Shown: positions 41,534-50,193 of the stretch, one piece after another
Position numbering within the stretch: position 1 is the stretch's first letter
Layout of the letters: every line of letters begins with the position of its first letter
DNA from: Agathobaculum ammoniilyticum
GTDB lineage: Bacteria > Bacillota > Clostridia > Oscillospirales > Butyricicoccaceae
Length of the DNA: 50,193 nt
Assembly: GCF_025567315.1 (NCBI RefSeq)
Contig: NZ_JAOQJE010000016.1
Span: 1-50,193 of the forward strand
Direction: 5' to 3'
The notes under the pieces: model-generated
Databases searched by the model: none
What the model was told of the DNA's origin: nothing
The model's input: the letters and a program-made list of their open reading frames with translations, nothing else
Made by a program: the position numbers and the translations under genes

Positions 41534-41555
41534 TCCAGACAATAGGAGAGGAAAA

Positions 41556-44500
41556 ATGATAAAGGATATTTTGAAGCGGGTAACCGCAGGCACCCTGTCT
41601 ACCATTACGCTGCTTACCACCGTGCCGTTTTCCGGCGCGGCAGATGGCGGGATTATGCCGTTGGCAGATGAGGACAACGAGGCGTCCAGCATTGAGATCA
41701 ACGTAGGCGAGGTGTACACTATCGCGGACAGAGGCGTGCAAAAGGCATGGTTCCAGCAGAACGGCGCGCCGCGCAACGTCTGGCCTATGTTCACGGAAGC
41801 GTCAGACGGTACGGAGATCCGCGCATACTGCGCAGACCACAGCAAGGGCAACCCCGGCACGGGCGGTATGCCGTATACCGTCACCAGCCGCATATCGGAT
41901 ATGCATGTATACGGCGTGGCCGTGCGCAGTGATTCGCGCATGTCGCTTAATGAGTTCATTTCCACGGTGGGCAGCCCCCTTACGAATGAAAACTTTACAG
42001 CGGATATGTATTTCAGTGCGTCGCAGGCGGCCATGTGGGCGGCGCTGGGAGATGCGCAGATCGCGGCTAACAGCAGCTACGGCGTGAATTACGTCAGCTC
42101 CACGTCGCTGGGCTACCGTGCCAGCGGCAAAACGCTCAGCGCCAGCAGCACCTCGGAAGCGCTTACCCTTTATGCCGCTATCGAAATGCTGAAATACGGC
42201 AACGAGTTCTATGGCGTATGGGGGCCAAATGGCAAAGGGCATGCGCCGTGGGTAGGCGCAACCATCAACTACACGCCCGGCAACACAGAGTATGCGCCCG
42301 CCGCACAAAAGACCGGCTCAGTAGATTTGCCGCAGGGTATTGTAAACTCTGGTGTATTTGCAGAAAAGGAAATAGACGGCCAGGACTACATGGTGCTGCC
42401 TATGGCGGCGGCGTCCGCTACGTTCGTGCGCGGCAATCAGATCTTCGTCCGTGCGGACAACGTACCGCCCGGTGCGTTCCTCATGGACAGCCAGGGCAAC
42501 AAGAGCTATGACGAAAGCGGGGCGCAGCGCCTTACGCTGAAGAATGTGCAGAAAAACAACGACCTGTACAAGAATGGCAACGATACAGCCTATGGTGAAA
42601 CCTTCCTGTTCTGTATTCCCAAATCCACCGCTGAGGAAATGGACGCTGGCAGCGAATCATTGCAGACATCCTTTACAGTGAGTATGAATGCAGACCGTTA
42701 TAATGTTTACGCAGCCAGCACAACCAGTTCGGGTGTGCAGCCGGTTATCATGGTGGAGCCTGCTGTACAGAAATTATCTGCAAATATGGCGTTTAGTTCT
42801 ATTCCCTTACCGACTGACGATAAAGTAAAACTGAAAGTCTTAAAAACTGATGAGAATGGTACTCCATTGGAGGGTTGCACGTTTCAGATCACTTACGCAG
42901 GCATTGAAAAACCGCGTGAGGCTACAACAGATGGTAATGGTGAAGCGGTATTTGATCGACTTCCGCTTAATGTTGATGTCACGATCAAGGAAACCGAAGC
43001 GCCAGAGGGCTATACCCTGCTGCCGGATAAAGTGGTAAACACTGGCTCCACTGGCGGCAAAACTGTTGAAGTGACACTGGCCAACAGTGACGACCACGTT
43101 TTCAAGGTGCATAAAACCTCCAGCGCGGACGGCCGGAACCTGATGGGCGCAAAGTTTGAGGTCAAGGGCATAGATAACGATTTTGTCAATACCTACGTAA
43201 CGGACGCGCTGGGCGGGTTCACCATCCAGGGCAGGGACCTGCCCACCGGCTCTTTTGAGGTGTATGAGATCGCAGCGCCGGAGGGGTATGCAACAGACGG
43301 TGCGGATATCCAGACCTTCAGCTGGGACAATACCCGCGATATTACCCTGTCTTTCCAAAATGCCCCGCTGCCCGGCATCGAAATTTACAAGTATGACAAG
43401 GACAGCAAGGAGCCGCTGGCCGGCGCTACCTTTGAGATCCGCAGGGACGGCCAGGTGCTGCAGACCGTCAAGACAGACGTGAACGGCTATGCCAAGGTGT
43501 ACAACCTCCCCAAGGGCTTTTATCAGGTGGTCGAGGTCGAGCCGCCGCAGGGCTACCTGAAGGACGAAGTGGAACACGAGGTCTACATAGACCCCTCCGC
43601 AGACCCGACGCAGATCGTCCGTGAGGTCAATGTCCCGAACACGAAGAAGCTGTCCATCCGTATCATCAAGCAGGACAAGGACACCAGGATCCCCCTGCAG
43701 GGCTGGAAGTTTGACGTATACTACAACGACGCCAAGCTCACCTCCGTTACCACGGGTCAGGACGGCGAAGCGATGATCGAGAACCTCCAGCCCGGCACCT
43801 ACCGTGTAGTAGAGGTGGACGGTGATAAGGAGCATTACAACCTGGACGCGCCGGAACAGACCATCGAACTTGCCAGAGATCAGGCCGAGATCCCCACGCT
43901 GATTTTCCAGAATACCATCAAGAAGCACTTCGGTATCTACAAGATCGACGAGGAAACACGGGAGCCTATCCAGGGCGTTACCTTTGAGATCTGGAAGGAC
44001 GGCAGGCTGCTGGGCAACTACACCACGGACGAGCATGGCCGCATCTGGCTGCCCTATGCAGAGCCGGGGACATATCAGGCAAAGGAGATCGTGACAGACC
44101 CGCGCTATGTCCTCAATGAAACGACGTTTACCATCGAGAACAACAGTGAATACCCCACTTTCTTCACCATCCCCAATACCCGCAAAAAGGATATTATCGT
44201 AAAGAAGATCGACCTTGATACGGGAAAGCCCATGCAGGGCGTTGTATTTGAGGGCTTCAAGGATGGCAGGAGCATCGGCATGTTCACGACCGGACCGGAC
44301 GGCACGTTCACCATTGACTATGCAGACCCCGGCACATATAAGTTTGTGGAGCGTCACACCCTTGCGGGGTATGAACTGAGTACACAGGTGCTGGAGGGCG
44401 AGCACACCACAGACCGCGACCTTGTGCTGACGCTGGATAACGTCGAGCAGAAATCCTTCATTGTGAAGAAGATAGACAGCGAGACAAAAGAGCCGCTGGC

Positions 44501-46908
44501 AGGCGTACAGTTCAAAATCTGGCGGGACGGCATACTGCTGGGCGATTACACCACGGATGAAAATGGCCGCATTGAGATCAAAAACGCGCCCGCAGGCACT
44601 TACAAGGTGCAGGAAGCCAAGACCTTGAAAGAGTACATCCTGAATGATGAGGTGCTGGAGATCGAGCACACGACGGCCAAGGACACCGAGCTGACGGTTG
44701 AGAACGCCAGACTCCCCGGCCTGCTGATCCAGAAGATAGACGCGGAGACGCGCAAGCCGCTGAAGGACGCGGTGTTCCAGATCAAAAAGGCCAATGGCGA
44801 TATGGTCAAGGAGGATATCATCACCGGCGAGGACGGTACGGCGTTTATTGAGGGTCTGGAAGCCGGTGATTATATCGTGACCGAGATCACCGCGCCGGGC
44901 GGCTATCTGATCGACAGCAACCCGCACCCCGTTTCCTTGGAGGAGGGTAAAACCTATACCCTGACGCTTGAGAACACCCGCCTGCCGGGTTTGCTGATCA
45001 AGAAGATCGACAGCCAGACGAAGAAGCCGCTGCAGGGCGCGGTGTTCAAGATCACGCGCGGGGACGGCTCGGTTGTGCGTGAGAGCGTCACAACTGATGC
45101 GGACGGTGTGATCCACCTGCCTGAGCTGGATACCGGCACATACATCATCACGGAGGTTTCCGCGCCGGATGGCTATGCCATCGACGAGCCCCCCAAGACC
45201 GTTGAGATCCGCGCTGGCCAGACCTACGAGGTGACCTTCTCCAACACCAAGCGTTCAGGGCTGACGATCCGTAAGATCGATGAGGGCACCCGCCAGCCAC
45301 TGAAAAACGCGATCTTCTCAATTTCCAAGGCAAACGGTGAGATCGTAAAGGACCGTGCGGAAACCGATGAAACCGGTATCATTACTTTGACGGGACTCAC
45401 AGACTGCACGCTGATCGTGACTGAGATCGAGGCGCCGGACGGGTACATCCTGCAGGACATGCCCAAGACCATCGAGGTCAAGGCGGGCGGTAATTATGAA
45501 CTGACGTTCACAAACAAAAAGGCATACGGATTGCAGATTCGTAAGGTCATCAAGGGCACAAACCAGCCGCTGGACAGCTGCACGTTCACAGTGGAAAAGG
45601 CAAACGGCGAGATGGTCGGCTCGTATACCACGGATTCCTCTGGCCTTGCCACCGTGACTGGACTGGAGGACGGCGTCTATGTTGTGACCGAGGTTTCCTG
45701 CCCAGAGGGATACCGGCTGNNNNNNNNNNNNNNNNNNNNNNNNNNNNNNNNNNNNNNNNNNNNNNNNNNNNNNNNNNNNNNNNNNNNNNNNNNNNNNNNN
45801 NNNNNNNNNNNNNNNNNNNNNNNNNNNNNNNNNNNNNNNNNNNNNNNNNNNNNNNNNNNNNNNNNNNNNNNNNNNNNNNNNNNNNNNNNNNNNNNNNNNN
45901 NNNNNNNNNNNNNNNNNNNNNNNNNNNNNNNNNNNNNNNNNNNNNNNNNNNNNNNNNNNNNNNNNNNNNNNNNNNNNNNNNNNNNNNNNNNNNNNNNNNN
46001 NNNNNNNNNNNNNNNNNNNNNNNNNNNNNNNNNNNNNNNNNNNNNNTACTCCGCTCCTCGGACAGATCCAGGTGGTCAAGAAGTCTGCACAGGACAACCC
46101 GGTTACGAACCAGCCAAAAGGAAGTCTGCTTGAGGGCGCGGTGTTTGAAATCATCAATGCCGATACCGGCCGTGTGGTGGACACCATGACCTCGGATTCC
46201 CGAGGCATTGCCGCCTCCAACCCGATCCCAATGGGCCGCTACTATGTACAGGAAGTGCAGGCGCCGCGGTTTTATCAGCTGAACAGCGAAAAGGTCGAGG
46301 CCAGGCTCAAGGTGGAGGGTGATGTGGTGCAGATCGAGATGTACAACGATCCGGCGAACATCAATACCAGCATTGAAAAGACCGGCAACTACACGGTAGA
46401 CGCCGGCTCGAATATGCGGTATGATTTCACGAACATCGCGAATAACTCGAATGTGCCGCTGGACAACTTCTTCTGGCATGACCGCATTCCCACGGACGCG
46501 GTGCGCGCGGCCACGCTGACCACCGGTACCTACAATGCCCGCGTCTGGTATAAGATCACCTTTAAGACCAACATGAATGATTACCGGACATTGGCGGATA
46601 ACCTGCTTTCGACTAACGCATACTCGTTCAAGATCGACAGCGGCTCGCTCAAACTGGCGGCCGGCGAATATGTGACCGATATCCGCTTTGAGTTCGGCAC
46701 CGTACCGGCTGGCTTCAAAATGACCGAGAAAGCGACGCTGCTGGTCTATGTGCCGGATTACATGGCGAATGGTTATAAAATCATCAACAGGGCGGATTGC
46801 GGCGGCTCGTATCAGGGCGAGTGGGACAACGCTGCCAGCGCATGGGTGACTAAAATCTACCGTGCGCCCACATATACCAGTCCCACACTGCCGCAGACCG
46901 GATTCTGA
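41556..46908 (+). CDS. Giant thioester/Cna-B (SpaA-like) adhesin, LPQTG end, with assembly gap
   Basis: AGGAGAGG precedes the ATG. Signal peptide, then a thioester domain (Cys92 in AYCADH, Gln157 in ASQAAM) of the type that binds host surface covalently. From about residue 430 come at least eleven Cna-B repeats of the form KKID-x-T-x-PL-x-GA-x-F, each able to form a Lys-Asn isopeptide bond; another follows the gap. 45720-46046 is N. The frames on either side differ by one base (GQIQVVKKSAQDNPV only reads in the shifted frame), so the gap length is not exact. The C-terminus reads TSPTLPQTGF and stops with no membrane helix or basic tail. It is likely a cell-contact adhesin of a conjugative element. 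Confidence 0.85.
45720..46046. other. Assembly gap inside the adhesin gene
   Basis: 327 N. It falls in the repeated Cna-B region, where short reads collapse. The repeat number and the frame across the gap are unknown. Confidence 0.99.
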
Positions 46909-46999
46909 TTCTCTTCAATTTAATGCAGCTTTACTGAGATTGCAGGCGTCTGCTATAATATCTATGTTCACAAATGCAATTTGCACTTGAGGCGATAGA

Positions 47000-47206
47000 A
47001 TGGGAAAAAGTAACAAAATCTGTCCTGGGTGCGGGCGAAAAATGAAGCAGCAGTTCATCGGCCTGCAGCACTGCAAATGCGGCATGAGCTGGAAACGGGA
47101 TATAGGATTTTTTGAACGGGAGCCGGATATGGTATTCACACTTCAGCATAGCCGCCCCGGTCAAAAGCCGGGCCGCCTGATCCGGATCGAGCGGCGGGAA
47201 AAGTAA
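47000..47206 (+). CDS. Small zinc-ribbon protein
   Basis: 68 residues with GAGG before the ATG and a likely promoter TTACTG-17-TATAAT ending at about 46960. Two cysteine pairs (CPGCGRKM and CKCGMSW) make a zinc ribbon, and the C-terminus is basic (PGRLIRIERREK). Not otherwise recognised. Between the adhesin and an envelope protein it may be a small accessory or DNA/RNA-binding protein of the element. Confidence 0.6.
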   Translation: MGKSNKICPGCGRKMKQQFIGLQHCKCGMSWKRDIGFFEREPDMVFTLQHSRPGQKPGRLIRIERREK

Positions 47207-47278
47207 ACAGGCGGATATTCTGTGGAGCGGTTCAAACGGAATCGCTCCCTTATATTTGATTGCGAGGAGATCAAACGT

Positions 47279-48421
47279 ATGGAAAGGAAAAAACTGCGGA
47301 GGCTGATTATGCCGCTGCTCGCCGCGCTGTTTATCGGCGCGGCGGGCGCAGTACAGGAAAGCGAACAGGTGCTGCTCGACGGCGACAAAGCAAGTTTTGA
47401 GCCGGTCAGCACCGAACTGGTTGAGATAAACGGAGTGCCGACACTCACTAAGACCTTCGAACTGTTACCGGAGATCGACCCGTCCTTGCTGCGCGAGGAA
47501 CCGTTTTCACAGGACGGCTACTGGTACCGTTATCAGCGGATGGAAAAGGCCGACCAGGAGACGACAGACACGCAGCCGGTTGAGGAAACGGTCACGGTGG
47601 ACGCGCCCTCCGGTGAGCTGGCGGATGTGATCGGCCAGTTCCCAGCGACACGACCATACAGCAAAGACGGCTACACCGGCGAACTGCTGCTGGACGTGCA
47701 GAGCATTCAGGTGGAGGCGACCGGATACAGCACGGTCACGGACGGCCACCCACATACCGTCACCAAAACGTATGAGCTGGCCTACAATGACCGCAGCCTT
47801 GTGCCGGAGACTGTACAGGCGGACGGGCTGACCCTGCCGCTGACAGGCCTGAGCTGGTCTGAAACGAAAAACGTGGAGGATTCCGATGTTCCCGCGGTCT
47901 GGACGGCAACGGCGACATACAGCAAGACCACCTATACGACCCGCGAAGTGGCGGACGGATACCGCGCTACAGCAGTCTACAAGGGCGAGGTGGGGAAAAC
48001 CAGCGTCGGGAGCGTGGTCTACACCGTGACCTATACGGGAAACAAGATACCGGTCCTGCCCGGGCTGGATCCGGACGTTACCGTATCGCAGGTCGCGATC
48101 GTGACAGGGCTGGCAGCCCTGTTCCTGCTGGCGGCAGTGCTCTGGTATCTGCGTTGGCATATTGTCCGCATCTATGTCTACAACGAGGAACGCCGCATCC
48201 ATGACGTCGTAAGCCGCCAGTATGTGCGGGTACGGACGCCGAAGATACGGCTGGTCATGATGCAGGGGCACGAAGAGACCGAGTATACGGTTATTCTGCG
48301 CAAACGGCTCGCCAAACGGCTGGTGGGACGGGATATCGCCATCGAGACCGGCGGCGAAGGGCAGCACCATGTGGTGGAGTCGTTCGTGGGGAGCGACTAT
48401 GCGTTTCAGGTGAGGATATGA
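47279..48421 (+). CDS. Envelope protein with extracellular part and cytoplasmic tail, element-associated
   Basis: 380 residues from the ATG at 47279, which has GAGGAG upstream (a GTG at 47222 gives a poorer start). N-terminal hydrophobic signal or anchor (about 9-25), a Thr/Glu-rich extracellular region with repeated YSKDGYTGEL- and YSKTTYTTREV-like strands, one strong membrane helix (about 270-291) and a 90-residue basic cytoplasmic tail rich in Arg. I do not recognise a named family. Its place between the adhesin and the sortase suggests a role in cell-surface assembly or in the conjugation apparatus. The GC-rich, unbroken frame argues that it is functional. Confidence 0.65.
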   Translation: MERKKLRRLIMPLLAALFIGAAGAVQESEQVLLDGDKASFEPVSTELVEINGVPTLTKTFELLPEIDPSLLREEPFSQDGYWYRYQRMEKADQETTDTQPVEETVTVDAPSGELADVIGQFPATRPYSKDGYTGELLLDVQSIQVEATGYSTVTDGHPHTVTKTYELAYNDRSLVPETVQADGLTLPLTGLSWSETKNVEDSDVPAVWTATATYSKTTYTTREVADGYRATAVYKGEVGKTSVGSVVYTVTYTGNKIPVLPGLDPDVTVSQVAIVTGLAALFLLAAVLWYLRWHIVRIYVYNEERRIHDVVSRQYVRVRTPKIRLVMMQGHEETEYTVILRKRLAKRLVGRDIAIETGGEGQHHVVESFVGSDYAFQVRI

Positions 48422-48447
48422 CAAAAGCCGCCCGCAGGCGGCTTAAA

Positions 48448-48477
48448 TTGACGAAAAGTGAAGGGATGTGATATAAT
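48448..48477 (+). promoter_or_regulatory. Promoter of type I toxin locus C
   Basis: TTGACG (48448-48453), 18 bases, TATAAT (48472-48477). Confidence 0.8.
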
Positions 48478-48527
48478 CAGACTGCCAGTTAAGACGGCAG
48501 GTTGTTCCTCCGAACGGAGGTGATACC

Positions 48528-48611
48528 GTGGTTACTTACTCCGATCTGTTTCAGTTCGGGTTGCTGATCGTCGGCGTCATCGGCCTATGCTTTATGTATA
48601 GAAAGAAATAA
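48528..48611 (+). CDS. Holin-like type I toxin (locus C)
   Basis: 27 residues from a GTG: MVTYSDLFQFGLLIVGVIGL then CFMYRKK. It shares the MVTYS-LFQ start, single membrane helix and basic end with the locus B toxin (36194) and so belongs to the same holin-like family. The ribosome site GGAGG is the right arm of the hairpin CCTCC-GAAC-GGAGG, so translation should depend on opening this stem. A convergent antisense promoter lies at 48708-48736. It interrupts the row of adhesin and sortase genes. Confidence 0.8.
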   Translation: MVTYSDLFQFGLLIVGVIGLCFMYRKK

Positions 48612-48701
48612 CCGCCCCCTGTAGCTAAGAGAGCGGCGTTTCCTCGACGTAAAATCGAGTACAGGAACGACCGCCTGTTGGCGCAGGCAACCGTCTTACT
48701 G
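48606..48701 (-). ncRNA. Antisense RNA of locus C (putative antitoxin)
   Basis: Minus-strand TTGACA (48731-48736), 17 bases, TATAAT (48708-48713) is near-perfect consensus. The RNA begins near CCAGTAAGACGG, very similar to CCAGTTAAGACGG at the 5' end of the toxin mRNA, and both have a later GGTTGTTCC/GGTCGTTCC. It would end near the toxin stop; the 3' end is approximate. Confidence 0.6.
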
Positions 48702-48761
48702 GTATTTATTATACTGTTTTCGGTTCAGTTTGTCAAGTTGGCGGTCTCAGGGCCGTCTGGA

Positions 48762-48791
48762 TTGACGGAAAATAAACAGATATGATATAAT
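48762..48791 (+). promoter_or_regulatory. Promoter of type I toxin locus D
   Basis: TTGACG (48762-48767), 18 bases, TATAAT (48786-48791). Confidence 0.78.
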
Positions 48792-48865
48792 TCAGTTGGA
48801 CAGCGCTGCTGTCCGGGCGCTGCAAAACAGCGGTTGGCCACTCCTTGCGAAAGGAGTGATGCTTT

Positions 48866-48937
48866 ATGAAGAGATTCGTAAGAATTTTGATATGGGCAAT
48901 CCTGTTGCTACATATTTTCCTCATAAAAGTGCGCTAA
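48866..48937 (+). CDS. Small hydrophobic peptide, putative type I toxin (locus D)
   Basis: 23 residues: MKRFVRILIWAILLLHIFLI then KVR. It is a sister of the 24-residue peptide at 30921: basic ends, one membrane helix, shared ILxxAILLLHI core, and a shared leader with GCGGTTGGCC. The ribosome site lies in a perfect CACTCC/GGAGTG stem. The antisense promoter (49021-49048) has the same TTGACA-16-TATAAT layout as that of locus A. The two loci are paralogues from two different mobile segments. No named family is known to me. Confidence 0.62.
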   Translation: MKRFVRILIWAILLLHIFLIKVR

Positions 48938-49014
48938 CCGCTCGGCTGGCACCAAGCGGTTAGCTTATCCATTAAGTTAGCCTAAGGGTCAACCGCTATG
49001 CAGCGCCCTTTCTT
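48933..49014 (-). ncRNA. Antisense RNA of locus D (putative antitoxin)
   Basis: Minus-strand TTGACA (49043-49048), 16 bases, TATAAT (49021-49026). It runs to the hairpin GCTAACCGCT/AGCGGTTAGC (48933-48963), which overlaps the toxin stop. It carries GCGGTTGACC (48987-48996), the near-copy of the toxin leader element. Confidence 0.52.
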
Positions 49015-49115
49015 GTCATTATTATAACATATCCCCCGTTTTTGTCAAGAGAGCCGCTTCGTGCGGTTTATCCCTCAAAGACGGGGATTTTCTATGCAGA
49101 AGGAGAGTGAACTTC

Positions 49116-49907
49116 ATGAAAAGCATTGTTAAACGCGCCCTCAGCGGCGCGATGGCCTGTAGCCTGCTGGTACTCAGCCTGCCGTTTGTCTCAGCGCTCG
49201 AATACCACTATGACGCAGGCCTCTATGACAACCACTTCTACACGCCCACTTCCAGCAACCATGCGCTGGATCTGGACAGCGCGGACGATCGCGGCGGCGC
49301 TGCGATCATCGTCCCGTCGGACAGCATGGGAACGGACGCAGAACAGACCATACCGCGCGCCGGCTCGCCCGTCATCCCCGTCGGGTCGTACATAGACCCG
49401 TGGGGCAGCGCAGTGGAAAAGCAGATCGCCACGGATGAAAAGCTGAACGGTCTGGAGGGCCTGTCCTTTAACCGGCTGGAGGGTATGGGCGGCGGCTACA
49501 CTGCCCAAAGCCAGCTTGTCACCACGAACGGGCATTTCGGTGCGGTGTCCATCGGCAGCCGCGGCATTTTCGCTTATGTCTACCCCAGCGCCACCTATGA
49601 GAGCATGAAAAAGGGGGCCGGCCATGTGGACGGGACGAGCGTCTGGAACGGCAACGTCGCACTGTGCGGCCATAACCGCGGTTCGTGGCCGTATTTCGGT
49701 AACCTGAAATATGTGCAGGTTGGGGATATCATTACCTACAAGACCTCGCTCGGCGCCCGCACCTACCGCGTCACCTTTGCCGGACGCATCCTTGCTACAG
49801 ATACGGATGTGCTGAACCCTACGGCAGGCAACCAGATCACCATGCTCACCTGTATCGCGAATGAACCGGCTTACCGGTTCTGCGTGATTGGACAGGAAAT
49901 TCGATGA
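49116..49907 (+). CDS. Sortase family transpeptidase
   Basis: 263 residues from the ATG at 49116 (AGGAGAG upstream). A signal peptide or anchor (about 10-28), a 110-residue linker, then the sortase barrel with catalytic His186 (ALCGHNRG), Cys246 (MLTCIAN) and Arg254 (AYRFCV). The GHNRGSWPYFGNLKYVQVGD segment is typical of sortases. It would cut an LPxTG-like signal and join the protein to the wall or to a pilin. The adhesin ending in LPQTGF, 2.2 kb upstream, is the likely substrate. It is followed 12 bases later by a lipoprotein gene. Confidence 0.87.
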   Translation: MKSIVKRALSGAMACSLLVLSLPFVSALEYHYDAGLYDNHFYTPTSSNHALDLDSADDRGGAAIIVPSDSMGTDAEQTIPRAGSPVIPVGSYIDPWGSAVEKQIATDEKLNGLEGLSFNRLEGMGGGYTAQSQLVTTNGHFGAVSIGSRGIFAYVYPSATYESMKKGAGHVDGTSVWNGNVALCGHNRGSWPYFGNLKYVQVGDIITYKTSLGARTYRVTFAGRILATDTDVLNPTAGNQITMLTCIANEPAYRFCVIGQEIR

Positions 49908-49919
49908 AAGGGTGATACA

Positions 49920-50193
49920 ATGAAATTCCGCGGCATGATCGCCGCCTGCATGGCGGGGGCTCTGCTTCTGCCTACAGGCTGTGCGGACGACAAAGCAAAA
50001 ATGGAGGTACCCGATACGGATACGGCGGTATTTACACAGATGGAACAGACAGGTTTGGAGGGATGGAATGATGCAGAGAATGAGACGGTACAGGATGTAC
50101 CGCTGGTGCGGCGTGATGTGGAACTCGCGTCAGGAGGTACGGCCGCCCTGTATGCACTTGATACGGGCGAGGAGCCGTCTGCCGGAACGGATG
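49920..50193 (+). CDS. Lipoprotein, N-terminal part (runs off the window)
   Basis: 91 codons are visible. The signal peptide MKFRGMIAACMAGALLLPTG ends at the lipid Cys21, followed by an acidic Asp/Glu/Thr-rich region without a clear fold. GAAAGGG precedes the ATG. It directly follows the sortase gene, so it is probably part of the surface or conjugation set of the element. Confidence 0.7.
   Translation, partial: MKFRGMIAACMAGALLLPTGCADDKAKMEVPDTDTAVFTQMEQTGLEGWNDAENETVQDVPLVRRDVELASGGTAALYALDTGEEPSAGTD

Noticed and set aside
42840..45116. 758-codon open frame on the minus strand across the adhesin
   Set aside because: It is an antisense shadow produced by codon bias of the Cna-B repeats; it has no ribosome site and no recognisable protein features, while the plus-strand frame is clearly a Cna-B adhesin.
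43000..45720. Regular repeats that could look like a CRISPR array
   Set aside because: The repeats are about 240-290 bases, protein-coding and diverged; they are Cna-B domains, and there are no short identical repeats with unique spacers or cas genes anywhere in the window.
47834..47848. LPLTG within the envelope protein as a sortase signal
   Set aside because: It lies in the middle of the extracellular part (residues 186-190), not near a C-terminal helix and basic tail.

Overview
This window looks like a chromosomal segment of an anaerobic Firmicute, most likely a gut butyrate producer of the class Clostridia. It begins with the end of a Bcd/Etf (butyryl-CoA dehydrogenase) locus. It also carries a TRAP transporter, Cna-B adhesin and sortase genes, strong AGGAGG-type ribosome binding sites, and TTG/GTG starts. 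No rRNA or species marker is present, so genus is not claimed.

Layout. 1-3209: end of etfB, acyl-CoA dehydrogenase, and a MATE exporter behind a promoter that runs straight into a hairpin. 3294-12112: a sugar-acid type catabolic locus. It holds an SDR and a mandelate-racemase-like enzyme on the minus strand, then a RraA-like lyase, a GntR/FCD regulator, a second enolase-superfamily dehydratase, a zinc alcohol dehydrogenase and a DctPQM TRAP transporter. Two promoters here carry the same 10-bp palindrome (TGATATATCA) at the same place relative to the -10 box, which looks like the GntR operator. 12194-14379: one chemoreceptor. 14550-23478: a MarR-headed operon with an ATC-hydrolase-like protein, a SdhA-like flavoprotein, a one-domain 2Fe-2S protein, an NRAMP-like transporter without the metal motif, an SDR, an M20 amidohydrolase, a nitroreductase-fold protein and an L-cysteine-desulfidase-like lyase. 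I read it as a possible route from a cyclic or N-blocked cysteine-like compound to pyruvate, ammonia and sulfide; this is inference.

23480-28900 is a scar zone: IS21, IS66 and IS110 transposase remnants around a P-type Ca2+-ATPase whose M6 aspartate is replaced by alanine and whose leader carries an attenuator-like hairpin. 29040-36068 is a decayed prophage late module (tail protein piece, small zinc-ribbon protein, holin-type proteins, 1,645-codon polyvalent phage protein). At 36565-36615 lies the 3' part of a tRNA-Lys followed by its terminator, the usual scar of integration into a tRNA gene. To its right a second mobile element (probably an integrative conjugative element) starts with ParA/ParB, a Fic toxin-antitoxin pair, a RelE/HigB-like toxin, a CAP-domain exoprotein, a giant thioester/Cna-B adhesin (interrupted by an assembly gap), an envelope protein, a sortase and a lipoprotein running off the end.

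Four tiny loci (about 30.9, 36.2, 48.5 and 48.9 kb) look like type I toxin-antitoxin modules. Each has a 23-28-residue hydrophobic peptide behind a strong promoter, a ribosome site inside a hairpin, and a convergent antisense promoter. Two encode holin-like toxins; the other two encode a related peptide pair that I do not recognise. The sense and antisense RNAs of each locus share similar 5' sequence.
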